Assembly (NCBI RefSeq): GCF_000181515.1
Contig: NZ_ABCG01000006.1
Location: 1 to 64,000 of the forward strand
DNA from: Erythrobacter sp. SD-21
GTDB taxonomy: Bacteria > Pseudomonadota > Alphaproteobacteria > Sphingomonadales > Sphingomonadaceae
Length of the DNA: 64,000 nt
Direction: 5' to 3'
Part shown: in pieces, positions 26,701-37,699 of the stretch
Layout of the letters: each line of letters starts with the position of its first letter
Numbering within the stretch: the stretch's first letter is position 1
Translations under genes and position numbers: made by a program
Notes under the pieces: generated by a model
The model's input: only the letters and a program-made list of their open reading frames with translations
The model's database searches: none
What the model was told of the DNA's origin: nothing

Positions 26701-29700
26701 GCCGGTCATTACCCCCTGACCCGTGCAGGACGTCCTCGCCCCCATGACCGAAAAGGAAGTCATCGCCTTCCCGGCCATCGAGCGCATCCGATGCGTCTCC
26801 ACCGCGCGCCACATCGTTCAGGCCGCCCCCGGTGAAGGTTAGAGGTCCAGTCACCCCTGAAATCGATATCTGCTCGAAGGCGGTAAAGGTCAGGCTGCCC
26901 AGCGTATGCGATGCGGCGGGGTCGGTGATGTCGACCGTCAGGGCACCAACCGCGTCACTGGCATCAAGAGTAAGCTGGTCGATCCCTTCCCCGCCGTCTG
27001 CGAACCAATCGTTGGCATCGGCGTTGACATTATCATCGCCATCGCCACTATACATGATGTCGCTGCCAACACCGCCGTAGAGGTAGTCGTCGCCGGCACC
27101 ACCGGACAGTTCGTCATTGCCTTCTTCGCCGATAAGCGAATCGCGACCTGCATTGCCGACGAGCGTATCGTCGCCGAGATCGCCGCGCAGCGAATCGTCC
27201 AGGGCGCCGCCAACAACAAAGTCGTTTCCTTGACCGCCGCGGAAGGACAGGCGCTCGATGCTGACGAGCCGCGTCCCGTTGGACGCTGTCGAGCGTGTCG
27301 GATCGGAAATGTCGAACTGGTAATCCCAGATCGCCGTTGACAATTCGAGTGTGAGGTAATCGCTTCCGTCGCCCCCATCGAGCCACACCGGGCGCGCCGT
27401 ATCGTAGCCGCCATCGACATAAGGCTGGCGCGAAATCAGCACGTCATCGCCGGATTCGCCATAGAGGGAGTCCGCACCGGCCCCGGCATCGAGAAGGTCG
27501 TCGCCGTCGCCGCCATAGAGGTTGTCCGCTCCCGCATCGCCATAGATGCGATCGTTGCCGGCGTCGCCATACAGGGTGTCCGTTCCCGCCCCGCCCCTGA
27601 CAAAATCGGCATCGTCGCCACCGCGTAGCACGTCGTCTCCATCGTCACCGAAAAGAGAGTCATCTCCGAGGCCGCCAAATAGCCGATCATTGCCCTCGGC
27701 GCCGTCGATCCTGTCGTTGAATGCGCCGCCGGTGATCGTGTCCTGACCCAGCGCCCCGAGATAATCGAGAATCTCGACGCCGACGATAGTGGACCCGTTG
27801 GTAACGTAAGCAACGTCGGGATTGGCGATGGAGAGTGTCACATCCGTGTCGGCGCCAGCCAGTCGAATCGTTGCGCGGTCGGTACCTGCGCCGCCGTCGA
27901 TCATGGAATCAAACACGGACTCTGTTAGATAAACGTATTCGCCATCGACATAGCTATAGTTTATATTATCGATGTTCAGGTAGTCGTCGCCATCGCCTCC
28001 ATAGAGTGCGTCGACGCCCAAACCGCCTTCGATCCGATCGTTACCAGCGCCCCCGTGCAGTTCGTCGGCACCATCATCGCCTTCGATGCGGTCATTGCCA
28101 GCACCACCGTTCAGCACGTCGTTCCCGGCTGCGCCCGTGAGCCAGTCGTTGTCGCCACCGCCGGACAGCGTATCGTTTCCTGCATTGCCCCGCAGATAGT
28201 CCACCAGGTCGCCGCCCGTGGCGATCGACCCTGCGGCGGCAGCTTGGAAACTCAGCCTTTCGAAGCCCCGGACGGTAAGACCGCCCACCAAGACCTCACC
28301 GCCATCACTTGGCAAATAGAATTCCGTCACGCCGCTTAGGTATAGATAATCCTCACCCTCGCCGCCATCGGCAAGAACGTCGTCGGCCTCGGCAGTAATG
28401 TAATCGTTGCCGCCCCCACCCGACAACAAATCCGCGCCTGCACCGCCCCTGATGCTATCGTTTTCGGAGCCACCGATAATCGTATCGTCGAATGGGGTGC
28501 CCGTAATGCTCAGCTGCTCGATGCTGACGACCCGCGTGTCTGCGATCATGAAATCGTTCGAAGAGGAGAGGTCAATGACCACTCCTGCAGTCATGTACGC
28601 CAATGCGATGTTGAGAGTGTCGGTCCCTTCGCCACCATCCAGAAGGATGTCACCATCCCAATTGTAGGCATCGATATAGTCGTTACCGTCTCCGCCATAA
28701 ATCGTATCGGCGGCGCTGCTTCCGCTCAACCGGTCGTCCCCGCCGAAACCGTAGATGATGTCTCTGGCGTAGGTCCCATTGTAGCGATCGTCGCCTTCCG
28801 TGCCGAACCAGGTCGTTTGCGCCACGTCGGCCAAGAGGAAAGTCCCATCGGCGAATTGCACGTATTCGATATTCCTGACGGAATTGGTTCCGTCGGGTGA
28901 GCCTTCGCGCAGGTCCACCACCACTGTGGTGTAATAGCTCGTGGTAAAATCGTAGTCGTCGCGGTTGCCGGTGAGGACAAGGGTGTCCGAACCTTCGCCG
29001 CCATCGGCGATGTCTGCGCCGCCGCCCACGGCAAGCACATCGTCGCCGGCCGAACCGATGAGTTCGTCGTCACCTTCGCCGCCGGTGAGCACGTCGTTAC
29101 CGTCGTTGCCGTACAAGATGTCTTCGTAAACGCCGCCGGTCAGAACATCGTCGCCGCTTCCGGCGTAGAAGTTGACCTTTTCGATCGAGCGTATGGTCGT
29201 GGTGTCGACAAGCTGGTCGCCCACGGCAAGGGTCGAGAAGGTTAGCGCCGCGATCGAGCTGGTCATGTCGATGAGCGCGGTGTCTTCGCCCGCGCCTCCA
29301 TCGATAAGGGTATCGGCGACGTCCCCGCTGAAATTGCTGTAGATCAGGTCATTGCCATCGCCGCCACTCATGGAATCGGCGCCGGCCTGACCGTAGATGA
29401 CATCGTCTCCCGCGCCGCCGTCGATCGTGTCGTCGCCCGCTTCGCCATCGAGGGTGTCGTGACCCTCGCCGCCATCGACAACGTCGCTGCCGATGCCAGC
29501 GTTGATAACGTCGGCGCCGCCACCGCCCTCCAGGGTGTCGTCATCAGCGCCGCCGTTAATGCTGTCGTCTCCACCGCCGCCACGCAGGGTGTCGATACCG
29601 TTGCCGCCGTCGAGTGCGTCATCGCCTTCGCCGCCCAGCAGGGTATCGATGCCGTCGCCGCCGTCGAGTTCGTCATCGCCGCCGCCGCCGTCCAGCGTGT

Positions 29701-31372
29701 CGTCGCCTGCATTCCCGTCCAGGACGTCGCGGTAGTCTCCGCCGGTGACGATATCGTCACCCGATCCGCCATAGAAATAGAGACGTTCGAAATTTGCGAT
29801 GGAAGTCCCGTCCAGCACTTGCGTGCCTGCCGCGTTCACATCGATCACAGTCGCGCCAGCCATGGCCTTGCGGTCAAGCGAGAGAGTATCGATCCCGCCT
29901 CCGCCATCGAGCACGGCGTCATGCACCTCGCCCGGCGTGAAGACGGTCCAGACCGTGTCATCGCCAGCGCCGCCGTAGACTTCGTCTGCCCCGGCGCCGC
30001 CGAGAAGTTCGTCGTTGCCATCGCCGCCGTAAATTCGGTCGTCGCCTTCCTCGCCGAACACGGTGTCATTTCCGGTAAAGCCAGCCAGGACGTCATTGCC
30101 TGTCCGTCCACTCAGCACATCGTCCGAAGCGCCGGCGACCATGTAATCGCCCGCCGCTCCTCCCAGCAGAGTGTAGCGCTCGAACCCGCGAATGGTGGTC
30201 CCGTAGTAATCGAATTTGGTGCCGTTCGAAAAGTCGAGCGTGATCGCCTCGGAATAGTCCGGCGCCTCGAATTTGAGCATGTCGTTGCCGCTGCCGCCAT
30301 CGGCGAGCGCGTCGGCGGTGCCCCCGGTCTCGAGCCGGACCCAGACGATGTCATCGCCCTCCCCGCCCCGAAGGGTGTCGAGGCCGGTGAAGGCGTGAAG
30401 CTCGTCGTTGCCCGCGCCGCCCTCGAGTACGTCGTTACCGTCGCCACCCGAAACGAAATCGTTGCCGAGACCGCCGTAAACGATGTCGTCGCCCGCTTCG
30501 CCGTAAACCTCGTCGTCCCCGGCGCCCCCGTCCACCACGTCATCGCCGTCACGGCCGGTTATGATGTCGTTGAGCGCCCCGCCTGTCAGGGTGTCGCCGG
30601 CAAGGCCGCCATAGATTTCGACACGCTCTACATTGACGACTACCGTCCCACCGATGGTCTGAGCCTGTGATGGATCGGATAAGTCGAAGATCAGCGCCGT
30701 GGTGGCGTCCTCTTTCGAAATGACGGCGAGGTCCGTCCCCGCTCCGCCGTCGACGAGAAGGTCGCTTTCGCCCTCCGTATCAATGCTGCGGATCGTATCG
30801 TCGCCATCGCCCCCTCGCAGAGTGTCGCGCCCTGTACGGCCATCGAGCTCGTCATCGCCTGCGCCGCCGTCAAGGACATCGTCGCCGTTCCAGCCGATGA
30901 TACGATCGTCGAGCGCGCCGCCGGTGATCGTGTCAACGCCGTATCCGCCCTCGTAATCGATTTGTTCAAAGCCGCTTATGCGAATGCCGGCGACAATTTG
31001 TTCGACCGAAGGATCGACAAGCGAGAAGGTGATCGAACCAGCGTAGTCGCCCACATCGAGCGACAGGAAATCGGTACCGGCGCCACCATCGAGAAGTATG
31101 TCGTTGACGTCCGGCACATAATATCCGGTGAAGAAGGACGAGTAGATCGAATCGTCGCCATCGCCGCCGCGAAGGATGTCGGCGCCGCCGCCACCGTAAA
31201 TTTCATCATCGCCCGCGCCGCCGTCGATTGTGTCGTCGCCATCCTCACCGCGAAGGTAATCGCTGCCAGCGAGGCCCGATATGGTGTCGTCGCCTGCGCG
31301 GCCTTCAATCCAGTCCCAGTACAGCGTTCCGACAAGCGTATCGTTGTTCGGCGTTCCAGTAATATCGCCCAT
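23774..31372 (-). CDS. Giant RTX (hemolysin-type calcium-binding repeat) secreted protein
   Basis: About 2,532 aa from the ATG at 31372 (GGGGG about 6 nt upstream, protein starts MGDITGTPNNDTLVG; an earlier frame opening lacks family character). Almost the whole chain is blocks of GGxGxDxLx nonapeptides that fold as calcium-loaded beta-rolls. By my count about 17 blocks alternate with a second unit (FExxxFxGGxGDDxxTGG type) carrying a beta-rich segment with DGGxGxDxL. The C-terminus resembles the serralysin C-terminal domain (ADTILDFSSTESDLIDLSAI) and ends TASDFVL, a typical type I secretion signal. No catalytic domain is visible, and no type I exporter is in the window. Probably an adhesin, S-layer or biofilm matrix protein; role inferred. 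Confidence 0.92.
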   Translation of the reverse strand: MGDITGTPNNDTLVGTLYWDWIEGRAGDDTISGLAGSDYLRGEDGDDTIDGGAGDDEIYGGGGADILRGGDGDDSIYSSFFTGYYVPDVNDILLDGGAGTDFLSLDVGDYAGSITFSLVDPSVEQIVAGIRISGFEQIDYEGGYGVDTITGGALDDRIIGWNGDDVLDGGAGDDELDGRTGRDTLRGGDGDDTIRSIDTEGESDLLVDGGAGTDLAVISKEDATTALIFDLSDPSQAQTIGGTVVVNVERVEIYGGLAGDTLTGGALNDIITGRDGDDVVDGGAGDDEVYGEAGDDIVYGGLGNDFVSGGDGNDVLEGGAGNDELHAFTGLDTLRGGEGDDIVWVRLETGGTADALADGGSGNDMLKFEAPDYSEAITLDFSNGTKFDYYGTTIRGFERYTLLGGAAGDYMVAGASDDVLSGRTGNDVLAGFTGNDTVFGEEGDDRIYGGDGNDELLGGAGADEVYGGAGDDTVWTVFTPGEVHDAVLDGGGGIDTLSLDRKAMAGATVIDVNAAGTQVLDGTSIANFERLYFYGGSGDDIVTGGDYRDVLDGNAGDDTLDGGGGDDELDGGDGIDTLLGGEGDDALDGGNGIDTLRGGGGDDSINGGADDDTLEGGGGADVINAGIGSDVVDGGEGHDTLDGEAGDDTIDGGAGDDVIYGQAGADSMSGGDGNDLIYSNFSGDVADTLIDGGAGEDTALIDMTSSIAALTFSTLAVGDQLVDTTTIRSIEKVNFYAGSGDDVLTGGVYEDILYGNDGNDVLTGGEGDDELIGSAGDDVLAVGGGADIADGGEGSDTLVLTGNRDDYDFTTSYYTTVVVDLREGSPDGTNSVRNIEYVQFADGTFLLADVAQTTWFGTEGDDRYNGTYARDIIYGFGGDDRLSGSSAADTIYGGDGNDYIDAYNWDGDILLDGGEGTDTLNIALAYMTAGVVIDLSSSNDFMIADTRVVSIEQLSITGTPFDDTIIGGSENDSIRGGAGADLLSGGGGNDYITAEADDVLADGGEGEDYLYLSGVTEFYLPSDGGEVLVGGLTVRGFERLSFQAAAAGSIATGGDLVDYLRGNAGNDTLSGGGDNDWLTGAAGNDVLNGGAGNDRIEGDDGADELHGGAGNDRIEGGLGVDALYGGDGDDYLNIDNINYSYVDGEYVYLTESVFDSMIDGGAGTDRATIRLAGADTDVTLSIANPDVAYVTNGSTIVGVEILDYLGALGQDTITGGAFNDRIDGAEGNDRLFGGLGDDSLFGDDGDDVLRGGDDADFVRGGAGTDTLYGDAGNDRIYGDAGADNLYGGDGDDLLDAGAGADSLYGESGDDVLISRQPYVDGGYDTARPVWLDGGDGSDYLTLELSTAIWDYQFDISDPTRSTASNGTRLVSIERLSFRGGQGNDFVVGGALDDSLRGDLGDDTLVGNAGRDSLIGEEGNDELSGGAGDDYLYGGVGSDIMYSGDGDDNVNADANDWFADGGEGIDQLTLDASDAVGALTVDITDPAASHTLGSLTFTAFEQISISGVTGPLTFTGGGLNDVARGGDASDALDGREGDDFLFGHGGEDVLHGSGGNDRLEGGADSDQVFGGDGDDRIYADLADSILSGGAGFDTLWLDIRASSETTALDFSDIATTALVSGMEISGFETLTFYGGNGSNNITGSAGDDYIVGGTDTDDLRGHTGNDRLEGGLGADSLSGGSGDDHLIGASGDTLLDGGEGFDRVNLDLSAETIALVFEISTDSEWSAARITIRDIEFFDIRLGSGNDRVSGSGDTDNIYTGAGDDIVHGGGGDDVIFAQGGNNELLGGIGNDIIRSSYGENLLFGEEGDDILSTGSGADFVDGGSGNDTINLNRGAHIVLGGAGDDTVVTYDYIYDGANATLLDGGEGFDTLDIELDRYGAAVSADFSDLSQEQTVGGILIRNFESIGLVLTNNGDTVTGGAFDDNLDGYYGDDTLAGGAGDDVLVGGYGNDTLSGGTGNDTFDVTGGSDTANGGDGTDTAILRFNLTQGLDIDYTSADGGVFQLNDTDVATLISIEALTIFVTSHDNRILLGDHDDSVYGGQGDDYFDGGAGDDYLNGSSGNNQLFGGDGNDEIVTRGIDIVDGGAGDDLIYFYGVSATVDGGAGLDTLRLSSGTFGGSGATVDISDGSATIGDAGQLQVSSIEGLIGTHLADTLVAGAGTNRLWGDRGDDALYAGGGNDLLHGGADNDALSGGTGWDDLEGGEGDDTLDGGNGYDTARYSSAAAGVTVSLALVGAQDTGGAGIDTLVSMEYLVGSAFGDTLTGSDLANQMYGEDGDDTMAGGIGNDLVIGGEGSDTIYGQASWDVLRGDAGDDTLWGGNGGDVLLGGDDADSLNGEAGTDRLYGEAGNDTLDAGAANDQAYGQAGDDTVNGGDGDDFIMGNKGTDTLDGGADNDTVHGGEGNDILAGGSGDDILIGSWGVDTMSGGTGADTFRFDDGHSGKFTTTADTILDFSSTESDLIDLSAIDAISGGSDDAFAFLGDADFSGTAGELRFYASGNGVMLVGDTDGDGVGDLFLALDGVTDLTASDFVL

Positions 31373-31545
31373 CGTTCGACCCCCGTAAAATAACAAAGCT
31401 CGGGACCGGTGGCGCGAAAGGTTGCGCCCTTGGTCCGCGAGTAACGGAGAGCCGCGGCGCGCCACAACAGGCGCGCCGATCAGCGTGGATTATTCCGTGA
31501 GCCCTCCGATGGGAGGGGCGGTATCACAAGATCGTTGGCGCGAAC

Positions 31546-31561
31546 CCACCCAATTGGGTGG
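31546..31561. promoter_or_regulatory. Perfect 16-bp palindrome upstream of the RTX gene
   Basis: CCACCCAATTGGGTGG, no spacer, 174 bp before the RTX start and just beyond the hydrolase stop. The form resembles lux-box-like sites bound by LuxR dimers, and a LuxR gene lies in the same unit. Without a loop or T-tract it is not a terminator. Confidence 0.5.
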
Positions 31562-31577
31562 ACTCGACAACTTTTAA

Positions 31578-32300
31578 TCAGAGATTTCGGATGGCGCGAT
31601 CCATGCCGGTCACTATCACGGCTGTGTGGTCGCTTTCCGGCAGGATGAGGAAATCAAGGCGCTCTTCCATCGCGGGGGCTAGCCGGGCTGCGAGCGCTTC
31701 GGCAAGACTAACCATGCTACCAGGCCGGAATGGTGCGGGGTCGTTCTCCAGGCTGCCAACGGCGAGGTAAAGCCTTGCCTTCGGATGGGCCTGCAGGGTC
31801 GCGGCCAATTCGTCCTCCAGGCCAGCGTCAAGCCACAGGGGGGCCGAAAGCAGGCCGACAAACTCGAGCCCCTCCAACTGCCCGGCAAAGCGCATCGCAA
31901 AGGAGGCGGAGAGGGAATAACCGAGCACGCCCACAAGGGTACTTTCCTCGCGTAGGAGCCCGCCAAGGAATTCGGTCAGCTGCGCGGCACTGCCCGTTGC
32001 AGGCAAGCCGGCAAACCCGAGGTCGTATTCCCCGAAGGTCAGATATTCACCGCGCATCGCATGAAGCGCTCCGAAGTTCTCCGCGTCAAAGCCGACCAGC
32101 AGCAGCTCGACATCATCGAGCAAGCCGCTCACCGTCCGAGCGCGCAGAGCGGCGATGGCAGAGTCGCCGACGAGATTGTCGTCGAGCACAAGGATCGTCC
32201 GCTTCGGGTCGGGCACAGGTGAGTAGCGGCGCAGGGTGAAAGGTCCGCGAGCCTCGAGCCCACTCGGATTAAGGCGGATGGTTTCCGGTGCGGCGGCCAT
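31578..32300 (-). CDS. Alpha/beta-hydrolase fold protein, putative esterase
   Basis: 240 aa from the ATG at 32300 (GGGGAG 5 nt upstream). Nucleophile elbow GYSLS in VLGYSLSASFAMRFA, a plausible acid in AVGSLEND, and the His in ESDHTAVIV near the C-terminus, the order expected for an esterase-D/Fes-like hydrolase. No signal peptide, so cytoplasmic. Substrate unknown. Independent of, or upstream from, the RTX unit on the same strand. Confidence 0.65.
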   Translation of the reverse strand: MAAAPETIRLNPSGLEARGPFTLRRYSPVPDPKRTILVLDDNLVGDSAIAALRARTVSGLLDDVELLLVGFDAENFGALHAMRGEYLTFGEYDLGFAGLPATGSAAQLTEFLGGLLREESTLVGVLGYSLSASFAMRFAGQLEGLEFVGLLSAPLWLDAGLEDELAATLQAHPKARLYLAVGSLENDPAPFRPGSMVSLAEALAARLAPAMEERLDFLILPESDHTAVIVTGMDRAIRNL

Positions 32301-32456
32301 TTTGTCTCCCCTTCGAAACATGGGCTATGGCAGAGGTGCTAGGGGTATTGGAACCCCTTGGGCTGTCTCTTCCGGCATGCGAATTCGACGCTTGCCCCTG
32401 ATCCTGCTGCCGGTAAGGTCGGACACGGAGATACCCAAAGGGTTGAGGAGCACCGC

Positions 32457-34406
<1,950 letters not shown>

Positions 34407-34416
34407 CCGCGCGGCG

Positions 34417-35601
34417 CTAGAGCGGGAGAGCCTCGGCGAGGCTGCCCGCAATCGCGGCTGGCGCATGAGGCGGGCGGCGGATGAGCCAGTCGGCCTCGGC
34501 CAGCACGGCTTGCGCGCCGCTCACCTGATTGCTCACCGGCACGAGGCCTTGCGGCGTGGCCGTCGCGCGGAAGAAGGTCACGCGCGAACCGGAGGCTTCC
34601 AGATTGGCGCCGAGGGGGAGCGGCATGGTGGCGACCTCGCCCATCGGATCGCCCCCCTGCATCGCCGCCAGCAACGGTTGCAGGAACAGGCGGGCGGTGA
34701 CGAGCGCCGAGCCGGGATTGCCTGGCAGGCCGAGCACCGGCTTCGTGTCGACCTTGCCGAGCCACACGGGTTTGCCGGGCTTGATGGCGATGCGCGAGAA
34801 CAGCAGCTCCATGCCGGTCTCGGCGAACATGGGCCGCGCGTGATCGTGATCGCCCACCGAAGCGCCGCCGGTGACGACCACGCAATCGGCGGCCTCGAGA
34901 GCCTTGTGGGCGAGGGCGGATAGCGCGTCGCGGTCGTCGCGCCCGCGCTCGTGGAGGACAAGTTCTGCGCCCATGCGGCTGGCGAGCGCGGCGACGGCGT
35001 GACTGGCGGTGTCGGGCTGGGCGAGAGGCTGGCGGTGCGCTTCGCCGGGCGGGACAATTTCGTCGCCGGTGGCGATCAGGGTGAGGCGGGGGCGGCGCGC
35101 GACGTCCAGTTGCCCACGGTCGGCGGCGGCGGCCGCGACCATCGCTTGTGGCGTGAGCCGTGCGCCTGCCGCGAGCAGCCGCTCGCCTTCGCGAAAATCG
35201 CTCCCCGCGCGGCGGATGTGGCGCGCCGGGCCCCAGCCCTCGGAGAAGAGCACGGTGTTGCCTGAGGCTTCCGCGTATTCCTGCATGATGACGATATCGG
35301 CGCCCTCGGGAACGGGCGCGCCGGTAAAGATGCGCACTACCTCTCCTTCGTTCGCGCGGCCCGCGAAGGGCGCCCCGGGACGGGATTCGCCCTTCAGTTT
35401 CAGAGGCTTATCTTGAGAGGCCGAATTCGCTTGGACGGCGTATCCGTCCATGACGGAGGCATCGCATCGGGGCGCGTCGTACCGCGCGTGCAGGTCTTGC
35501 GCTAGGAAACGATTGGCGGCCTGATCGAGGGACACGATCTCGCTATCCAGCGCCGCCACCGAATGGGCAAGTATCGCAAGCGCTTCGTCGAAACCGATCA
35601 C
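34417..35601 (-). CDS. moeA: Molybdopterin molybdenumtransferase MoeA
   Basis: 394 aa. Inserts molybdate into adenylated molybdopterin. Markers: DASVMDGYAVQ (about 47-57), IFTGAPVPEGADIVIMQEY, ATGDEIVPPGE and GGASVGDHDH. Lies 9 bp downstream of moaA on the same strand, so co-transcribed; converges on acs with 10 bp between stops. Confidence 0.95.
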   Translation of the reverse strand: MIGFDEALAILAHSVAALDSEIVSLDQAANRFLAQDLHARYDAPRCDASVMDGYAVQANSASQDKPLKLKGESRPGAPFAGRANEGEVVRIFTGAPVPEGADIVIMQEYAEASGNTVLFSEGWGPARHIRRAGSDFREGERLLAAGARLTPQAMVAAAAADRGQLDVARRPRLTLIATGDEIVPPGEAHRQPLAQPDTASHAVAALASRMGAELVLHERGRDDRDALSALAHKALEAADCVVVTGGASVGDHDHARPMFAETGMELLFSRIAIKPGKPVWLGKVDTKPVLGLPGNPGSALVTARLFLQPLLAAMQGGDPMGEVATMPLPLGANLEASGSRVTFFRATATPQGLVPVSNQVSGAQAVLAEADWLIRRPPHAPAAIAGSLAEALPL

Positions 35602-35610
35602 GGGTTAGGC

Positions 35611-36648
35611 CTAGCCACCGATCGCGGCGAGATGCGGGGTCGCGCCGCTGTCGCCCTCATGTAGCCGGTGGCCGCGGGTTTTGGATGGCATGGCCGAGAG
35701 GATGCGGTTTACCAGTTCGTCCTGTTGGTCGTCGTGCTGGAGAAGGTCGCGCAGGTCCAGCCCTTGCTCGCCAAACAGGCAGAGGTGCAGTCTGCCTCGG
35801 CTCGACAACCTCAGACGGTTGCAGCTGTCGCAAAAACCCGTCGAATAGGGGGTGATCAGGCCGATCCGCCCGCGGTAATCGGGATGGGCGTATTCCACCG
35901 CCGGTCCTGCCCCGTCGGCGCGGTCTAGCGGGGTCCAGCCGCCGTCACGAAGGCGTTCGCGGATTGCTTCGCCCGGAGTCGCCTGACGTTGGTGGAAACG
36001 GGCGTTGTCGTTCGTCCGCATCAATTCGATGAAGCGCCAGGAGACATCGCGCGAAGCTACGAAATCGAGCACCTGCTGCCACCCGTCGCCCTCCAATTCG
36101 CGCAGCAGGACGCTGTTGACCTTGACCGCTTCGAAACCGGCAGCGAGCGCCGCGTCGATCCCGCCAAGGACGTCGCCGAGCCGGTCGTGACCCGTCACGC
36201 GGGCAAAGCTCTCCTCATCGAGCGTGTCGACGCTGACATTCACCGCGTCCACGCCTGCCGCGCGCCACGCAGTTGCCTCGCGCGCCAACCGGTAACCGTT
36301 GGTGGTCATCGCGACGCGCCTAATGCCCTCCACTGAGGCAAGGTAGCGGGCAATCTCCGTGAAGTCGCGGCGCACCGTGGGCTCGCCCCCGGTCAGGCGC
36401 AGCTTCCACAGGCCGAGCCGCGCGAAGGCGGAGACGGCGCGGCGCAATTCCTCGCGCGAGAGCTCGGGGGGCAGTCCGTCTTGTTTCACGAAGCCGTTCG
36501 GCAGGCAGTAGCTGCAGCGGAAGTTGCAACGGTCGGTCAGCGAAAGGCGGAGGTAGGAAAAACGCCGCCCGAACCCGTCTTCGAGCCGCCGGGACCCAAG
36601 GTCGCGGCTCGAAACTTGATCGGGCAAGGGTGGGTCCGAAAGCGCCAT
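35611..36648 (-). CDS. moaA: GTP 3',8-cyclase MoaA
   Basis: 345 aa radical SAM enzyme starting molybdenum cofactor synthesis from GTP. SAM cluster CNFRCSYC (Cys41, Cys45, Cys48), second cluster in FCDSCNRLRLSSRGRLHLCL, and the essential Gly-Gly C-terminus (AAIGG). Divergent from the sulfide locus over about 100 bp. Confidence 0.96.
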   Translation of the reverse strand: MALSDPPLPDQVSSRDLGSRRLEDGFGRRFSYLRLSLTDRCNFRCSYCLPNGFVKQDGLPPELSREELRRAVSAFARLGLWKLRLTGGEPTVRRDFTEIARYLASVEGIRRVAMTTNGYRLAREATAWRAAGVDAVNVSVDTLDEESFARVTGHDRLGDVLGGIDAALAAGFEAVKVNSVLLRELEGDGWQQVLDFVASRDVSWRFIELMRTNDNARFHQRQATPGEAIRERLRDGGWTPLDRADGAGPAVEYAHPDYRGRIGLITPYSTGFCDSCNRLRLSSRGRLHLCLFGEQGLDLRDLLQHDDQQDELVNRILSAMPSKTRGHRLHEGDSGATPHLAAIGG

Positions 36649-36712
36649 TTATCCAGCGCCTACACCCTGCTGCGGAGCATGGCCACAGCCTATGACGCGC
36701 CGCTTCGACCCA

Positions 36713-36751
36713 TTGACAGGCGACCGAGGTATATTAGATAATACTGATATG
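36713..36751 (+). promoter_or_regulatory. Sigma70-type promoter with overlapping AT-rich operator and leaderless start
   Basis: TTGACA at 36713-36718, 18-nt spacer, GATAAT at 36737-36742. Expected transcription start about 36749 coincides with the ATG of the MBL gene, so the mRNA would be leaderless. ATATTAG (36731-36737), 6 nt, CTGATAT (36744-36750) forms an imperfect palindrome covering the -10 box and start, matching the described placement of AT-rich BigR boxes. Confidence 0.6.
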
Positions 36752-37699
36752 AGCCAGCCAGCAACATCTTCCATTCCCGACGACGCGCTTTCCGCTGCGA
36801 CCGAACAGGTGCGCCGCGCCGCGCAGGATAAGGCGAAACGCCCCTCCATCGCAGGCTTCTTCGACGAGGCGACCAATACGGTTACCTACGTCGCCCACGA
36901 TCCGGCGAGCGGCGAAGCGGCGATCATCGATTCGGTGCTCGATTACGATGCGGCTGCCGGGCGCACCTCGCACGGATCGGCCGAGTTGATCGTCGAATAT
37001 GTGAAGGCCAACGATCTCACCGTCACCTGGCTGATCGAGACCCACGCCCATGCCGACCATATCTCGGGCGCGCCCTACCTCCAGGAAAAGCTGGGCGGGA
37101 AACTGTCCATCGGACGCGAGATCATCCAGGTGCAGGACGTCTTCGGCAAGCTGTTCAACGCGGGCACCGATTTCGAGCGCGACGGGTCGCAGTTCGATCA
37201 CCTGTTCACGGATGGAGAGACCTTCAAGCTGGGCGAGATCGAGGGCATTCCGCTTCACGTCCCCGGCCACACGCCTGCCGATTACGCCTTCATTATCGGC
37301 GATGCGGCCTTTGTCGGCGACACGATCTTCATGCCCGATTTCGGCACCGCGCGCGCGGACTTTCCCGGCGGTGACGCGCGCCAGCTCTACCGGTCGATCC
37401 AGCGCCTGCTGTCGCTCCCCGGCGAAACGCGGCTGTTCCTGTGCCACGATTACAAGGCACCCGGCCGCGACGAATACGCGTGGGAGACCACCGTTCGTCA
37501 GCAGCGCGAGGAGAACGTCCACGTCAAACAAGGCACGAGTGAGGACGAGTTCGTTGCCATGCGGACCCAGCGTGACAGCACGCTCTCGATGCCCGAACTC
37601 ATCATGCCGAGCGTGCAGGTTAATATCCGCGGCGGGCATCTGCCCGAACCCGAGGAGAATGGCGTGAGCTACATCAAGATCCCGGTGAACACGCTGTGA
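36749..37699 (+). CDS. blh: Persulfide dioxygenase-like MBL-fold hydrolase (Blh/ETHE1 type)
   Basis: 316 aa. Metallo-beta-lactamase fold with THAHADH (His99, His101, Asp103, His104), VPGHTPADYAF and FVGDTIFMPDFGTARADFPGG, the GTGRTDF-like segment of ETHE1 persulfide dioxygenases. Oxidises glutathione persulfide to sulfite. No ribosome site precedes the ATG, which fits the predicted leaderless start. First gene of the sulfide locus; its stop overlaps the next ATG. Confidence 0.88.
   Translation: MSQPATSSIPDDALSAATEQVRRAAQDKAKRPSIAGFFDEATNTVTYVAHDPASGEAAIIDSVLDYDAAAGRTSHGSAELIVEYVKANDLTVTWLIETHAHADHISGAPYLQEKLGGKLSIGREIIQVQDVFGKLFNAGTDFERDGSQFDHLFTDGETFKLGEIEGIPLHVPGHTPADYAFIIGDAAFVGDTIFMPDFGTARADFPGGDARQLYRSIQRLLSLPGETRLFLCHDYKAPGRDEYAWETTVRQQREENVHVKQGTSEDEFVAMRTQRDSTLSMPELIMPSVQVNIRGGHLPEPEENGVSYIKIPVNTL

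Noticed and set aside
23774..31372. CRISPR-like or simple tandem DNA repeats
   Set aside because: The periodicity is 27 bp-type coding repetition for GGxGxDxLx nonapeptides in one continuous reading frame; units vary and there are no spacers.
31546..31561. Terminator of the alpha/beta-hydrolase gene
   Set aside because: The palindrome has no loop and no following T-tract on either strand.
36692..36748. Upstream in-frame start for the MBL persulfide dioxygenase
   Set aside because: The extra 19 codons cover the -35/-10 boxes and operator, and homology begins at the ATG at 36749.
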